From assembly GCF_004792415.1 (NCBI RefSeq), contig NZ_CP038853.1:3410001-3474000 (forward strand): a DNA stretch of 64,000 bases. The letters are read 5' to 3'. The number at the start of each line of letters is the position of its first letter. The first letter of the stretch is position 1. The position numbers and the translations under genes were made by a program. Shown piece by piece: positions 1-10,067 of the stretch. Under the pieces are notes generated by a model. It saw nothing but the letters and a program-made list of their open reading frames with translations. It had not been told where the DNA came from and ran no database searches. The stretch comes from Pantoea vagans. GTDB lineage: Bacteria > Pseudomonadota > Gammaproteobacteria > Enterobacterales > Enterobacteriaceae.

Positions 1-912
1 ACGATCGACAGCGAGTCCGGCAACAATGCAGCCAATGCAGAGCATCACGGTGGCGATGCTGTTGGCCTGCAGGGTCAGCGCGGGCGCGATGCCCAGTTGC
101 TTCTGCAGCCAGACCGGCGACATCAGGATCACGACCACAATGCAGGCGGAGAGCAGCCAGGTCAGCAGCATGGAGATGACAATCGACTTTTTATGCTCCG
201 CCAGCACAGTCTTCAGCGGCAGCGTTTCAGCCAGCGCTTTACGCTGCTGCATCTCAACAAAGACCGGCGTCTCATGCAGCCAGCGCCGCAGGTACATGGC
301 GATCAGACCAAATACGCCACCGAGGAAGAACGGAATACGCCAGCCGCCGTCATGAATCGCCTGCTGCGACATCGAGGTATTAATCAGCGTCGCCACCAGC
401 GAGCCCAGTAAAATGCCGATGGTCAGCCCGGCCGTCAGCGTGCCACAGGCGATGCCGATACGTTTGTAAGGCACGTGCTCAGCGACAAACACCCACGCAC
501 CTGGCACTTCACCACCAATCGCCGCACCCTGCAACATCCGCATCAACAGCATCAGCAGTGGCGCAGCAATGCCAATCGTCTGCCAGGTGGGTAAAGCGCC
601 CATCATCAGGGTTGGCAGCGCCATCAGCAGAATACTCAGGCTGAACATCTTTTTGCGTCCGAGCTTATCGCCAAAATGCGCCATCACGATGCCGCCCAGC
701 GGGCGTGCCAGATAGCCTGCGGCAAAAATGGCAAACGTCTGCAGCTGACGCAGCCATTCCGGGATATCGGAGGGAAAGAAGAGCTCGCCAATCACGGTGG
801 CGAAGAAGACAAAGATGATGAAGTCGTAAAATTCCAGCGCGCCGCCCAGCGCGGCCAGCGCCAGGGTTTTGTAATCCTTACCGGTCAGACGCTGTGTGTA
901 AGTCGGATTCAT
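1..912 (-). CDS. MFS transporter, metabolite:H+ symporter type (3' end cut by window)
   Basis: The minus strand is open from an ATG at 912 to the first base of the window, giving 304 N-terminal residues. It is an inner-membrane secondary transporter of the major facilitator superfamily. The start LALAALGGALEFYDF, the motif GDKLGRKKMF between helices 2 and 3, and MRMLQGAAIGGEVPGAWVF in helix 4 are typical of the metabolite:H+ symporter (MHS/ProP-like) branch. About 300 residues cover eight or so helices, so roughly a third of the protein lies outside the window. The substrate cannot be read from the sequence; MHS members move organic acids, osmolytes or amino-acid derivatives. It sits downstream of mog on the same strand, about 100 bp away, and may have its own promoter in that gap. 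Confidence 0.85.
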   Translation of the reverse strand, partial: MNPTYTQRLTGKDYKTLALAALGGALEFYDFIIFVFFATVIGELFFPSDIPEWLRQLQTFAIFAAGYLARPLGGIVMAHFGDKLGRKKMFSLSILLMALPTLMMGALPTWQTIGIAAPLLMLLMRMLQGAAIGGEVPGAWVFVAEHVPYKRIGIACGTLTAGLTIGILLGSLVATLINTSMSQQAIHDGGWRIPFFLGGVFGLIAMYLRRWLHETPVFVEMQQRKALAETLPLKTVLAEHKKSIVISMLLTWLLSACIVVVILMSPVWLQKQLGIAPALTLQANSIATVMLCIGCIVAGLAVDR

Positions 913-1018
913 AATAGTCCAGAGGCAAAAGAGACAAGGTTGTAAAGATACCCTTACTATATCGTCAATCTTTTGCCACACCAGCAGGACTATAGCTTAT
1001 GCCTGAAATGCGGAATAT

Positions 1019-1606
1019 TTAGTTATTTATCTCACGGATGGCGCTTTTAGGCCGAAATGCTGCTACCACGTCGGGATGCGTTTCAACGTAAGGTCCTTCC
1101 AGCAGCTGTAAACAATAAGGTACAGAAGCAAAGATACCGTGAACCTTTACCTTGCCCTGCTCATCCTTCAGCCCTTCCAGCGTCTCTTTGATCGACTTCG
1201 GCTGACCCGGCAGATTGAGAATTAGCGACTGTTTGCGGATTACCCCAACCTGACGCGACAGAATCGCGGTCGGCACGAACTGCAGGCTGATCTGACGCAT
1301 CTGCTCACCAAAGCCGGGCATTTCCCGATCGGCCACGGCCAGGGTGGCATCGGGCGTGACATCGCGTCGGGCCGGACCGGTGCCGCCGGTGGTTAACACC
1401 AGATGGCAAAAGCGTTCATCGACCAGCTCGCAAATGGCGTGCTCAATCATCGGCTGCTCGTCGGGCACCAGCCGGGACTCAATCTCAAACGGGCTGCTGA
1501 TTGCGCTGCCAAGCCAGCTCTCCAGCGCGGGGATCCCCTGATCCTGATAGATGCCGTTCGCGGCGCGATCGGAGACCGAGATCAGGCCAATGCGTAATGT
1601 ATTCAT
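1019..1606 (-). CDS. mog: Molybdopterin adenylyltransferase Mog
   Basis: The 195-residue product matches the usual length of Mog, which adenylylates molybdopterin so that MoeA can insert molybdate during molybdenum cofactor synthesis in the cytoplasm. The MoaB/Mog fold is shown by GLISVSDRA at the N-terminus and the nucleotide/pterin-binding loop TTGGTGPARRDVTPD at residues 72-86. A second family motif, LNLPGQPKSIKETL, lies toward the C-terminus. It follows talB on the same strand with a 125-bp gap, the order seen in E. coli, so the two may be partly co-transcribed. Identification is close to certain. Confidence 0.96.
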   Translation of the reverse strand: MNTLRIGLISVSDRAANGIYQDQGIPALESWLGSAISSPFEIESRLVPDEQPMIEHAICELVDERFCHLVLTTGGTGPARRDVTPDATLAVADREMPGFGEQMRQISLQFVPTAILSRQVGVIRKQSLILNLPGQPKSIKETLEGLKDEQGKVKVHGIFASVPYCLQLLEGPYVETHPDVVAAFRPKSAIREINN

Positions 1607-1731
1607 GATGAGCTTCGCTGTGATTTACCGCGGTGCGGTGGAGTAAAAGGGGAATAGCAGAAAGGATAATATAAAGTGAAAGGGTCGGAAAAGAGAAAAC
1701 CGTGGCAGCCTGCGCCGCCACGGTCAGCAGA

Positions 1732-2685
1732 TTACAGCAGTTCTGCCAGCATCTTCTCAAGTTTGCCCTGATCAACGGCAAAGTTGCGGATACCTTCTGC
1801 CAGCTTAGCCACCGCCATTGGATCCTGGTTGTGCTGCCACAGGAACTCAGACTCGGTCATGCGGGCCGGACGCGCTTTCACTTCGCCGCTGTAGCTCAGT
1901 TTACGCTCCAGGGTCCCTTCGCTCTCTGCCAGCTCTTTCAGCAGCGCAGGCGAAATGGTCAGTCGGTCACAGCCAGCCAGCTCAATGATTTCGCCGACGT
2001 TACGGAAGCTCGCGCCCATCACCACGGTTTCATAGCCGTGCTGCTTGTAGTAGTTGTAGATTTCAGAGACTGAAACCACACCTGGATCTTCGTGCGCGGC
2101 ATACTCTTTCTTATCGGTGTTGGCTTTGTACCAGTCGAGAATACGGCCAACGAACGGAGAGATCAGGAACACGCCCGCTTCGGCACAGGCACGCGCCTGA
2201 GCAAAGGAGAACAGCAGGGTCAGGTTACAGTTGATACCCTCTTTTTCCAGCTGCTCTGCAGCGCGGATTCCCTGCCAGGTAGAGGCCAGTTTGATCAGAA
2301 TGCGGTCATTGCTGATACCGGCATCGTTGTAAAGTTTGATCAGGCTGCGGGCTTTCGCGATGCTGCCTTCAGTGTCGTAAGAGAGACGCGCATCGACTTC
2401 AGTCGAGATACGGCCTGGGATCAGTTTCAGAATTTCCAGACCAATGTTCACGGCCAGCTTGTCAGAAACCAGCTGCAGCTGCTCTTCTTTGTTGCTGCTC
2501 TGCTCACGCGCCCAGCCGATCGCTTCATCGATCAGTTTACGGTATTCAGGGATTTGTGCGGCGTTAAGAATCAGAGAAGGGTTGGTGGTAGCGTCCTGCG
2601 GCTGATACAGCTTCATAGCTGCGATATCACCGGTGTCGGCGACGACGGTGGTGAGCTGGCGCAGGGAGGTAAGTTTGTCCGTCAT
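1732..2685 (-). CDS. talB: Transaldolase B
   Basis: Cytoplasmic transaldolase of the non-oxidative pentose phosphate pathway, moving a dihydroxyacetone unit from sedoheptulose 7-phosphate to glyceraldehyde 3-phosphate. The 317-residue length is the standard one. The Schiff-base lysine is K132 in RILIKLAST, and the family motifs [10 protein letters not shown] (31-40) and [11 protein letters not shown] (91-101) are present. The start [10 protein letters not shown] aligns with E. coli TalB. It is divergent from yaaA, sharing a 209-bp intergenic region. In E. coli another gene (yaaJ) stands between yaaA and talB; it is missing here. Confidence 0.97.
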   Translation of the reverse strand: MTDKLTSLRQLTTVVADTGDIAAMKLYQPQDATTNPSLILNAAQIPEYRKLIDEAIGWAREQSSNKEEQLQLVSDKLAVNIGLEILKLIPGRISTEVDARLSYDTEGSIAKARSLIKLYNDAGISNDRILIKLASTWQGIRAAEQLEKEGINCNLTLLFSFAQARACAEAGVFLISPFVGRILDWYKANTDKKEYAAHEDPGVVSVSEIYNYYKQHGYETVVMGASFRNVGEIIELAGCDRLTISPALLKELAESEGTLERKLSYSGEVKARPARMTESEFLWQHNQDPMAVAKLAEGIRNFAVDQGKLEKMLAELL

Positions 2686-2894
2686 GTTCTTTTCTCTTAG
2701 TTAACTGTCAGTGTGAAAAAAGGCTGTTGGGATAATATCACGCGCCAACGGTGGCGCAAGGTCAGGGAATGCCGTTTACGATAGCGCGAACAAATAGGTG
2801 TGATTCGTCATTCTTTGCGGCTTTTTTGGTACACTGCAAAGCCTGATAAGCAGCCAATGCCCTGTTAAACCAGGCATTAACCGAGGAAGCAACA

Positions 2895-3668
2895 ATGTTG
2901 ATGGTGATCTCTCCTGCCAAGACGCTCGATTATGAAAGCCCGCTGGCGACCACGCGTTTTACCCAGCCTGCGCTGTTAGAAAAATCACAACAGCTGATTG
3001 AGATTGCGCGCGATCTGTCACCCGCCAGCATCGCCTCGTTAATGGGTATCAGCGACAAACTGGCGCACCTCAATGCCGAACGGTTTAACAGCTGGCAACC
3101 CGATTTTTCTCCGCAGAATGCCCGTCAGGCCATTCTGGCGTTCAAAGGAGATGTCTACACGGGTCTGCAGGCCGAAACCTTCAGTGATGAGGATTTCAGC
3201 TTTGCTCAGCAGCACCTGCGCATGCTGTCAGGCCTGTATGGCGTGCTGCGTCCGCTCGATCTCATGCAGCCTTACCGGCTGGAGATGGGGATTCGCCTGG
3301 CGAATCCGGCGGGCAAAGATCTTTACACCTTCTGGGGCGATCTCATCACTGAAACGCTGAATGCCGCGCTGGCAGAACAGGGTGATGAGGTACTGATTAA
3401 CCTCGCCTCGGACGAATATTTCAGAGCAGTTAAGCCGAAGACGCTGAAGGCACAAATGATTAAGCCGGTATTCCTCAACGAGAAGAACGGCAGCTACAAA
3501 GTGATTAGCTTCTATGCCAAAAAGGCGCGTGGATTGATGAGCCGCTATGTGATTCAGCAGCGCCTGACAAAGCCGGAGCAGCTTAAGGCGTTTGATCTGG
3601 ATGGCTATCGTTTTGATGCGGCCAGCAGCAGCGAGAGCGAGCTGGTCTTTAAGCGCGCGGAGCAGTAG
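2895..3668 (+). CDS. yaaA: Peroxide stress resistance protein YaaA
   Basis: The 257-residue protein belongs to the YaaA/UPF0246 (DUF328) family. In E. coli the protein lowers free intracellular iron during hydrogen peroxide stress and binds DNA. Family hallmarks are [16 protein letters not shown] at the N-terminus, [22 protein letters not shown] in the middle and the charged [14 protein letters not shown] block toward the C-terminus. A good ribosome site, GAGGAAG, lies about 6 bases before the ATG. It is convergent with thrC as in E. coli. Regulation by OxyR is known in E. coli; I did not identify an OxyR site here. Confidence 0.95.
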   Translation: MLMVISPAKTLDYESPLATTRFTQPALLEKSQQLIEIARDLSPASIASLMGISDKLAHLNAERFNSWQPDFSPQNARQAILAFKGDVYTGLQAETFSDEDFSFAQQHLRMLSGLYGVLRPLDLMQPYRLEMGIRLANPAGKDLYTFWGDLITETLNAALAEQGDEVLINLASDEYFRAVKPKTLKAQMIKPVFLNEKNGSYKVISFYAKKARGLMSRYVIQQRLTKPEQLKAFDLDGYRFDAASSSESELVFKRAEQ

Positions 3669-3699
3669 TACCCCGCGCGAAATGTACTCTCTGCAAATG

Positions 3700-3721
3700 G
3701 GCTTCCCGTCACCGGGAAGCC
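3700..3721. terminator. Shared hairpin between convergent yaaA and thrC
   Basis: A perfect 9-bp stem GGCTTCCCG/CGGGAAGCC with a four-base loop lies between the two converging stop codons. No strong T-run follows on either side, so it may act as a weak bidirectional terminator or as a 3'-end stabiliser. Confidence 0.55.
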
Positions 3722-3731
3722 ATTCACAGTA

Positions 3732-5015
3732 CTACTTCAGCAGGAACGCACGCAGTGAGGCGAAGTCCGCCTTCATCTCGTGCGACAGCAGCGGCAGATC
3801 GGCACGCTCCGCTAACTCTGGCGGCAGCGTCAGGGTCTGTTCAAGGATCGCTTCCACGCTTTCGCGGAATTTCGCAGGGTGCGCGGTCCCAAGGAACACA
3901 CCATATTCCCCTTCCTGCAGCTGATCGCGCAGCAGACGCCAGGCGATGGCAGCATGCGGCTCAGAAACATAGCCAATTTCAGCCAGTTCACGCATTGCGG
4001 CGCGCGTGGTCTCATCAGAGACCGCACCACAGGCGAGATCGGTTAAGCGCCAGGTTTTACGGCGGAACAGCTCTTCCACACGCGGCCAGTTGTTCGGCTG
4101 GCTGACGTCCATCGCATTCGACAGTGTAGAGACCGTCAGGTTAGGCTGCCATTCGCCGTTGCCCAGGAAGCGCGGCACCGTGTCATTGGCGTTGGTGGCG
4201 GCGATAAAGCGCTTGATCGGCAGGCCCAGCGATTTCGCCAGCAGACCGGCGGTCAAATCACCAAAGTTGCCGCTCGGCACGGAGACCACCAGCTGATTAC
4301 GTTTTTCCTGCGGCAGCTGCGCGACCGCTTCAAAGTAGTAGCAGATTTGCGCCAGCAGGCGGCTGATGTTGATAGAGTTCGCCGAGTTCAGACCAATCGT
4401 CTTTTTCAGCTCTTCATCATCAAATGCCTGTTTCACCAGCGACTGGCAGGCATCGAAATCGCCGTCGATAGCGATAGTTTCAATGTTGCCGCCCAGGGTG
4501 CAGAAGAGTTTCTCCTGCAGCGGACTGATTTTGCCCTGCGGATAGAGGATCACCACACGCACGTTCTTCATGCCGTAGAACGCGTGCGCCACGGCCGCAC
4601 CGGTATCACCGGAGGTGGCGGTCAGAATAGTGATCTGCTCATCTGAGCCTGAGACATACGACAGCATCTGCGCCATGAAACGGCCGCCGAAGTCTTTAAA
4701 CGCCAGCGTCGGACCGTGGAACAGCTCCAGACAGGCGATATCTTCGCTGACGGCTTTCACCGGGGCCGGAAAAGCAAAAGCGGCTTTAACACGCTCATGC
4801 AGCTGATGGGCCGGAATCTCGTCGCCAATGAAAGCCGAGAGAATTTTGCTGCTGCGGCTGACAAAATCCATCTCCAGCATCGCGTCGATGTCGGTCAGTT
4901 CAAACTCTGGCAGTTCCAGCGGAAAGAACAAACCCTGCTGCGATCCCAGACCCTGTTTCACCGCCTGGGCGAAGCTGACCTGCTCGTTGTGATCCTTAAG
5001 ATTGTAGAGTTTCAT
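3732..5015 (-). CDS. thrC: Threonine synthase
   Basis: The last enzyme of threonine synthesis, converting O-phosphohomoserine to threonine with pyridoxal phosphate in the cytoplasm. At 427 residues it is the gammaproteobacterial long form. The PLP lysine is K107 in GPTLAFKDFGGRFM, and the phosphate-binding glycine-rich stretch SVPSGNFGDLTAG is present. It is the third gene of the thr operon, starting three bases after the thrB stop, and must be co-transcribed with thrA and thrB under the thrL attenuator. Confidence 0.98.
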   Translation of the reverse strand: MKLYNLKDHNEQVSFAQAVKQGLGSQQGLFFPLELPEFELTDIDAMLEMDFVSRSSKILSAFIGDEIPAHQLHERVKAAFAFPAPVKAVSEDIACLELFHGPTLAFKDFGGRFMAQMLSYVSGSDEQITILTATSGDTGAAVAHAFYGMKNVRVVILYPQGKISPLQEKLFCTLGGNIETIAIDGDFDACQSLVKQAFDDEELKKTIGLNSANSINISRLLAQICYYFEAVAQLPQEKRNQLVVSVPSGNFGDLTAGLLAKSLGLPIKRFIAATNANDTVPRFLGNGEWQPNLTVSTLSNAMDVSQPNNWPRVEELFRRKTWRLTDLACGAVSDETTRAAMRELAEIGYVSEPHAAIAWRLLRDQLQEGEYGVFLGTAHPAKFRESVEAILEQTLTLPPELAERADLPLLSHEMKADFASLRAFLLK

Positions 5016-5018
5016 GCG

Positions 5019-5948
5019 TTATCCCAATTGTCGTGCGCCAGCCGTGTCGAGACGGCAGATATGGACGAAGCCTTCATCATTCTGCAGATAGTGCTGGCTC
5101 AGCCAGTCAGCCATCCGCTGTGCCGTTTCCATCTGATTGCAAACGGCGAAAAGTGTCGGACCAGAGCCGGAGATGCCGCACGCCAGTGCGCCAATCTCTT
5201 TCGCGGCCTGCCGCGCCTCGGCGAAGCCTGGCAGCAGCCGGGTCCGGTAAGGTTCGGCAATCACATCCTGCATAAGTTTAGCTGCCAGCTGCGGCTGACG
5301 CGTATGGCAGGCGTGAATGAAGCCGGCCAGCAGGCGGCCATGCTTAATACAGTCCTCTTTGCGGTACTGCGCCGGTAAAATGGCGCGCGCTTCGGCAGTC
5401 GACACTTTAATGCCCGGATAGGCCATCACCCACAGCCAGTCGTCAAAGCCCGGCACCGCCTGGCTGATGATGTCATTTTCCTGCAGCATCAGCTGAATGC
5501 CGCCGAGGAAGCAGGGAGCGACATTATCATAATGTACGCTGCCGGAGATCCGCCCTTCCAGCTCACCCATCAGCGTCAGTAGCGTGCTGTCGCTGAGTGG
5601 CTTGCCGCAGAACTCATTCATCGCCATTAAACCGGCCACTACCGAGCAGGCGCTGGATCCCAGACCGGAGCCGATGGGCATATTCTTCTCCAGGGTCATC
5701 GCCACCGGGATCTCTTTGCCAATCGCCTCGCAGAAACGCTGCCAGCACTGATAAACGATATTCTCTTTAGGATCGGCAGGCAGCTTACTGACAAAACGTC
5801 CGGCGTTGGTCAGTGAAAACTGCTCTGCCGCTTCAACGGAGACGCAGTCACCCAGCAGGGAGCCATCTACCGGCGAAACCGCCGCGCCCAGCACATCGAA
5901 GCCGACGCTGACGTTACCAATCGAGGCAGGTGCGTAAATTTTTACCAT
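5019..5948 (-). CDS. thrB: Homoserine kinase
   Basis: Phosphorylates homoserine to O-phosphohomoserine. A 309-residue GHMP-family kinase with the ATP loop [11 protein letters not shown] at residues 91-101 and the C-terminal [11 protein letters not shown] motif. An in-frame ATG lies seven codons upstream (5969), but that start would run into thrA. The ATG at 5948 begins MVKIYAPAS, aligns with E. coli ThrB, and leaves two bases between the thrA stop and the thrB start, implying translational coupling. Confidence 0.97.
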   Translation of the reverse strand: MVKIYAPASIGNVSVGFDVLGAAVSPVDGSLLGDCVSVEAAEQFSLTNAGRFVSKLPADPKENIVYQCWQRFCEAIGKEIPVAMTLEKNMPIGSGLGSSACSVVAGLMAMNEFCGKPLSDSTLLTLMGELEGRISGSVHYDNVAPCFLGGIQLMLQENDIISQAVPGFDDWLWVMAYPGIKVSTAEARAILPAQYRKEDCIKHGRLLAGFIHACHTRQPQLAAKLMQDVIAEPYRTRLLPGFAEARQAAKEIGALACGISGSGPTLFAVCNQMETAQRMADWLSQHYLQNDEGFVHICRLDTAGARQLG

Positions 5949-5950
5949 GA

Positions 5951-8413
5951 TTAAACTCCCAACTTCCATGACAGCGTGCGCAGCAGATCGGCAAAGACAC
6001 CGGCCGCTGTGACATCATTTCCTGCACCGTATCCGCGCAGCACCAGCGGAATCGGCTGATAGTAGCGGCTGTAAAACGCCAGGGCGTTTTCGCCGTTTTT
6101 CACTTTATAGAGCGGATCGTTGCCGTCAACGGCGTCGATCTTCACTTTGCAGACACCGCCCTCTTCAATCACGCCCACGTAGCGCAGGACTTTGCCCTCA
6201 TTCTGCGCCTGTGCAACGCGGTCGGCAAAGGCGTTATCCAGCTCAGGCAGACGCTGCATAAACTGCTCCACATCCTGAATGTCGACCAGGCTGGCGGGCA
6301 GCAGCGGCTCAATCTCAATATCACTCAGCTCCAGCTGATGGCCTGCTTCGCGTGCCAGAATCAGCAGCTTACGCGCCACATCGGTGCCAGCGAGATCGTC
6401 ACGCGGATCGGGCTCGGTAAAGCCCATCTCACACGCCATGTTCGTTGCCTGCGACAGCGAAACCCCTTCATCCAGCTTGCCGAAGATGAACGACAGCGAT
6501 CCCGAAAGGATACCGGAGAAGCGCAGCAGTTCATCACCCGCGTTCATCAGGTTCTGCAGGTTTTCGATCACCGGCAGCCCGGCCCCGACGTTGGTATCAT
6601 AAAGGAATTTACGACGCGATTTGGCGGCGGCGGCGCGCATCTGCTGATAGTAATTCCAGGAGGAGGTGTTGGCCTTTTTGTTCGGCGTCACCACGTGGAA
6701 GCCCTCGCTGAGGAAATCCGCGTACTGATCGGCAACGGCCTGGCTGGAGGTACAATCCACAATGACCGGATTAAGCAGGTGATACTCTTTCACCAGGCGG
6801 GTCAGGCGTCCGAGATTGAACGGCTCTTTCGCTTCGGCGAGTGCCGCCTGCCAGTTGCTTAAATCAATGCCGTGGACGTTTGTTAACAGCGCATGCGAGT
6901 TCGCAATGCCGCAGACCCGCAGGTCAATATGCTTCTGCTTCAGCCACGCCTGCTGGCGATGTAACTGATCCAGCAGCGCTCCGCCGACACCGCCGACACC
7001 GACCACAAACACTTCGATCACCTGATCGGTGGCGAACAGCATCTGATGCACCACGCGCACGCCGGTGATCACTTCATCATTATTTACCACCACCGAGATA
7101 GAGCGCTCCGAGGAGCCCTGTGCGATCGCCACGATATTGATATTGGCGCGTGCCAGCGCCGAGAAGAATTTCGCTGAGATGCCACGCAGGGTACGCATGC
7201 CATCGCCCACCACCGAAATCACCGCCAGGTTTTCAATGATATCCAGCGGATCCAGCAGGCCATCTTTCAGCTCAAGATAGAACTCTTCTTCCAGCACGTG
7301 ACGCGCCCGCGCCAGCTCGCTCTGCGGCACGCAGAAACTGATGCTGTATTCGGAAGAGGATTGAGTGATCAGCACCACCGAGATACCGGTGCGCGACATC
7401 GCCGCGAAGACTCTGGCCGCCATCCCGACCATCCCTTTCATGCCGGGACCGGAGACGTTGACCATCGCCATATTATTCAGGTTGGTGATGCCTTTAACCG
7501 GGCTCTCATCCTGTTCGCCTTCGGCACCAATCAGCGTGCCGGGCGCCTGCGGATTGGCGGTGTTTTTGATCAGGCACGGGATCTGGAACTGGGCAATCGG
7601 CGCGATGGTGCGGGGATGCAGCACCTTGGCACCGAAATAGGAGAGCTCCATCGCCTCCTGATAGGACATTGACTTCAGCAGGCGTGCATCCGGCACCTGA
7701 CGCGGATCGCAGGTATAGACGCCATCCACATCGGTCCAGATTTCGCAGCAGTCGGCGCGCAGACAGGCGGCCAGCACAGCTGCTGAATAATCGGAGCCAT
7801 TACGGCCCAGCACTACCAGCTCGCCGCGCTCGTTACCGGCGGTAAAGCCAGCCATCAGGATCATGTTCTGCGGCGGGATTTGACTCGCTTCAATACGGCG
7901 GGTTGATTCAGGGATATCGACAGTGGATTCGAGGTAGTGGCCGACCGCCAGCAATTTCTCGACCGGATCAATCACGCTGACCTCATGACCGCGCGCCTGC
8001 AGCAGCGCTTCCATGATTGCAATCGAGAGTTTTTCACCACGACAGATAATCGCTGCGTTGACGCTGTCCGGGCACTGGCCCAGCAGGCTGATGCCGTGCA
8101 GTACCTGCTTCAGCTGCGCAAACTCCAGGTCAACGCGGGTTTTCAGTCGATCGAACTCAAAGCCCGGCTGCGCGGCTGCGAGCCCCTGCAGCAGCTCGCT
8201 GAAGATGCGTTCGGCGTCGCTGATATTCGGCAAAGCGTCCTGACCACTGATGGTTTTTTCAATCATCGCCACCAGATGGTTGGTGATCTTCGCAGGTGCA
8301 GAGAGCACGGTTGCAACCTGTCCTTGTTGCGCATTGCTTTCCAGAATGTCAGCGACGCGAAGGAAACGCTCCGCATTCGCTACCGAGGTCCCGCCGAATT
8401 TCAGCACTCGCAT
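5951..8413 (-). CDS. thrA: Bifunctional aspartokinase I / homoserine dehydrogenase I
   Basis: The 820-residue fusion carries the first and third steps of the aspartate route to threonine. The aspartokinase domain opens with [17 protein letters not shown] and runs to about residue 300. Two ACT-type regulatory segments follow (around 310-460). The homoserine dehydrogenase domain starts with the nucleotide loop [12 protein letters not shown] near residue 470 and contains the catalytic region [10 protein letters not shown] and [24 protein letters not shown]. Threonine feedback inhibition is known for this family. The gene is preceded by a clear ribosome site and by the thrL leader and attenuator. 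Confidence 0.98.
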   Translation of the reverse strand: MRVLKFGGTSVANAERFLRVADILESNAQQGQVATVLSAPAKITNHLVAMIEKTISGQDALPNISDAERIFSELLQGLAAAQPGFEFDRLKTRVDLEFAQLKQVLHGISLLGQCPDSVNAAIICRGEKLSIAIMEALLQARGHEVSVIDPVEKLLAVGHYLESTVDIPESTRRIEASQIPPQNMILMAGFTAGNERGELVVLGRNGSDYSAAVLAACLRADCCEIWTDVDGVYTCDPRQVPDARLLKSMSYQEAMELSYFGAKVLHPRTIAPIAQFQIPCLIKNTANPQAPGTLIGAEGEQDESPVKGITNLNNMAMVNVSGPGMKGMVGMAARVFAAMSRTGISVVLITQSSSEYSISFCVPQSELARARHVLEEEFYLELKDGLLDPLDIIENLAVISVVGDGMRTLRGISAKFFSALARANINIVAIAQGSSERSISVVVNNDEVITGVRVVHQMLFATDQVIEVFVVGVGGVGGALLDQLHRQQAWLKQKHIDLRVCGIANSHALLTNVHGIDLSNWQAALAEAKEPFNLGRLTRLVKEYHLLNPVIVDCTSSQAVADQYADFLSEGFHVVTPNKKANTSSWNYYQQMRAAAAKSRRKFLYDTNVGAGLPVIENLQNLMNAGDELLRFSGILSGSLSFIFGKLDEGVSLSQATNMACEMGFTEPDPRDDLAGTDVARKLLILAREAGHQLELSDIEIEPLLPASLVDIQDVEQFMQRLPELDNAFADRVAQAQNEGKVLRYVGVIEEGGVCKVKIDAVDGNDPLYKVKNGENALAFYSRYYQPIPLVLRGYGAGNDVTAAGVFADLLRTLSWKLGV

Positions 8414-8440
8414 AATATTAACTCTCCTGAATTTAAGCCG

Positions 8441-8472
8441 AAAAAAAAGCCCGCACTGTTTAGGTGCGGGCT
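8441..8472 (-). terminator. thr operon attenuator terminator
   Basis: Read on the minus strand, a nine-base GC-rich stem (AGCCCGCAC/GTGCGGGCT, seven-base loop) is followed by a run of eight U. It sits between thrL and thrA, 28 bases before the thrA start. This is the attenuator of a classical leader-peptide system: fast translation of thrL lets it form, while stalling on threonine or isoleucine codons should favour the antiterminator. Confidence 0.93.
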
Positions 8473-8496
8473 TGTTTTCTGTTTTTCCTGTATGCG

Positions 8497-8565
8497 TCAG
8501 CCCGCACCGTTACCTGAGGTAATGGTGGTGGTAATAATTGTGGTGTTCAGGCTGATTTTACGCAT
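8497..8565 (-). CDS. thrL: thr operon leader peptide
   Basis: A 22-codon reading frame begins [14 protein letters not shown] and ends SGNGAG. It holds six threonine and four isoleucine codons, most of them clustered between residues 8 and 16, and keeps the E. coli ThrL ending. Ribosome stalling on these codons when charged tRNA-Thr or tRNA-Ile is scarce would relieve termination upstream of thrA. It is one residue longer than the E. coli peptide as I remember it. The identification rests on position, composition and the adjacent attenuator. Confidence 0.95.
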   Translation of the reverse strand: MRKISLNTTIITTTITSGNGAG

Positions 8566-8610
8566 TTAGATTTATTTTCTGTCTGTTTTTGTCTGTCCGT
8601 CTTGCTTCCA

Positions 8611-8639
8611 GAAGTAAAGCAAAGCGCACATTATGTCAA
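8611..8639 (-). promoter_or_regulatory. Probable thr operon promoter
   Basis: On the minus strand a perfect TTGACA -35 box lies at 8634-8639. A plausible but weak -10 region (TACTTC or the overlapping TTTACT) lies 15-17 bases downstream. Transcription would start about 40 bases before thrL. The -35 is convincing; the -10 is not. Confidence 0.5.
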
Positions 8640-8753
8640 CCCGATTTGTCCGGCGGACAGTTTTCCACCACTGCGCACAGCCTCCGATCAAACCGTAAAA
8701 CGCTGCTCGATCGTTTGCAATGCAGACATTCCCTGCGATCTGTTGCTGTAAAA

Positions 8754-9458
8754 TCAACTTTTTGCCGAGGATTTATCTGTGAGTTTTTTTTCAATATCGT
8801 GCAGCAGACGATGCAGCATCGCGCTGTCACGCTGTTCCAGCAGACCCACCCGCTGATCGATCCAGTCTGAGAGTTTCTCATCATCACTGACGTCGAGCTG
8901 CGCCAGCAGCTGATGGAAACGCTGACGCAGCGCCTGCAGCTGCTGCCCGTCGGCGGCTGACGCGACCGGCGCTTCAACCTGATTCAGCTTCGACAGCTGA
9001 TAGCAGTAGACCATCACCGCCTGACCGAGATTCAGTGAGGGATAGTCATTTGCCATCGGGATGCCGGTGAGCAGATCGACCTGCTCCAGCTCCTCGTTGG
9101 TCAGCCCGCTATCTTCGCGGCCAAACACCAGCGCCATGCTGTTGACCCACTGACGCTTTTCCAGCAGTTGCGTTTCAACCTGTTCGGGTGTGGCGTAGTA
9201 ACGGAACTTTGCCCGGCTGCGCGCCGTCGTCGCGACCGAAAAATCGATATCTGCTAAAGCCTCGGCCAGGGTAGCAAAGGTCTGAACATTATCGAGGATC
9301 TCACCCGCGCCATGGGCTACCCGGCGCGCTGCCGGATCCTGCCAGGCGTCGCTGGCAACGATGCGCAGCTGGCTGAATCCCATGGTTTTCATGGCACGCG
9401 CCGCAGCGCCGATATTTTCTGGCCGCGCGGGCGAGACGAGAATCAGGGGAAAAAGCAT
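8754..9458 (-). CDS. yjtD: TrmH/SpoU-family tRNA/rRNA methyltransferase YjtD (LasT)
   Basis: A 234-residue SPOUT methyltransferase that would use S-adenosylmethionine to methylate an RNA 2'-hydroxyl. ILVSPARPENIGAAARAMKTMGF at the N-terminus, LVFGREDSGLTNEEL in the middle and PSLNLGQAVMVYCYQL form the three conserved SPOUT motifs around the trefoil knot. The first in-frame ATG (9491) would add 11 residues with no family match; the ATG at 9458 aligns with E. coli YjtD. It lies upstream of thrL on the same strand, as in E. coli. The precise RNA target is not known to me. Confidence 0.9.
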   Translation of the reverse strand: MLFPLILVSPARPENIGAAARAMKTMGFSQLRIVASDAWQDPAARRVAHGAGEILDNVQTFATLAEALADIDFSVATTARSRAKFRYYATPEQVETQLLEKRQWVNSMALVFGREDSGLTNEELEQVDLLTGIPMANDYPSLNLGQAVMVYCYQLSKLNQVEAPVASAADGQQLQALRQRFHQLLAQLDVSDDEKLSDWIDQRVGLLEQRDSAMLHRLLHDIEKKLTDKSSAKS

Positions 9459-10067
9459 ATTTATTCCATTGGTCCATTTACATAACGCCATATTAACATG
9501 GCTGTTAATGATTCAGTTGTCAGAAGGTAATAAGAAAATCGGGTGTTAACAATGTTAAAACCAGTGAAAAGTGATGTCCTGAATATTTTTATCGCCGAAA
9601 CCAGCCTTATTAAAGAAAGCATTATTAATCTATTTAACTTCAAAGAGATAGAATGTGATTACCCACTAGTTTCATTTTGGGTCACAAGCGCAATAAATGT
9701 AACGAAAATGATGCTTTTTGTGAGCTAAACAGGCAATCTGCGAGAAGTTTTTCACAAAAGTGTTAACGTGCTACAATTGCATTTGATATAAGTCAACGAA
9801 GCGTTGTTTTTATGCTTATCGGTTGTAGTTGGTGCTGTTAGGTTGCTGTTAATACAGTTAGGATATGCGCCATTATCATTAACGCCCGGGGCATGCAATT
9901 TTCATCCTGACTGGCTGAGCTAAACCTGTTGTTGACGTTGATAGATGGCTTATCAAAATATGATTTCGTACAACGGTTCAGCGCGGCCCGCCGCTCTCGA
10001 TGATGGAGAACGCCATACCGCTGTACGCCCTGTTTTCAATTTGTTGGCAAATTTTAGGTAGCTAAAC
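9459..10067. other. Long AT-rich intergenic region upstream of arcA
   Basis: About 600 bp without a gene I can support. It holds the divergent promoters of yjtD and arcA. An inverted repeat ATTAACA-N4-TGTTAAT lies at 9492-9509. Three GTTA repeats at 9837, 9848 and 9857 resemble ArcA-box spacing. TTGATA-N7-TATCAA lies at about 9940-9958. A 58-codon open frame (9552-9728) has no convincing ribosome site or relative. E. coli annotates a small gene, yjjY, at the equivalent place, but I see no resemblance. Confidence 0.6.

Noticed and set aside
9552..9728. 58-codon frame upstream of arcA
   Set aside because: It has no good ribosome site or relative, and AT-rich sequence of this length often contains such frames. 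E. coli yjjY in this position does not resemble it.
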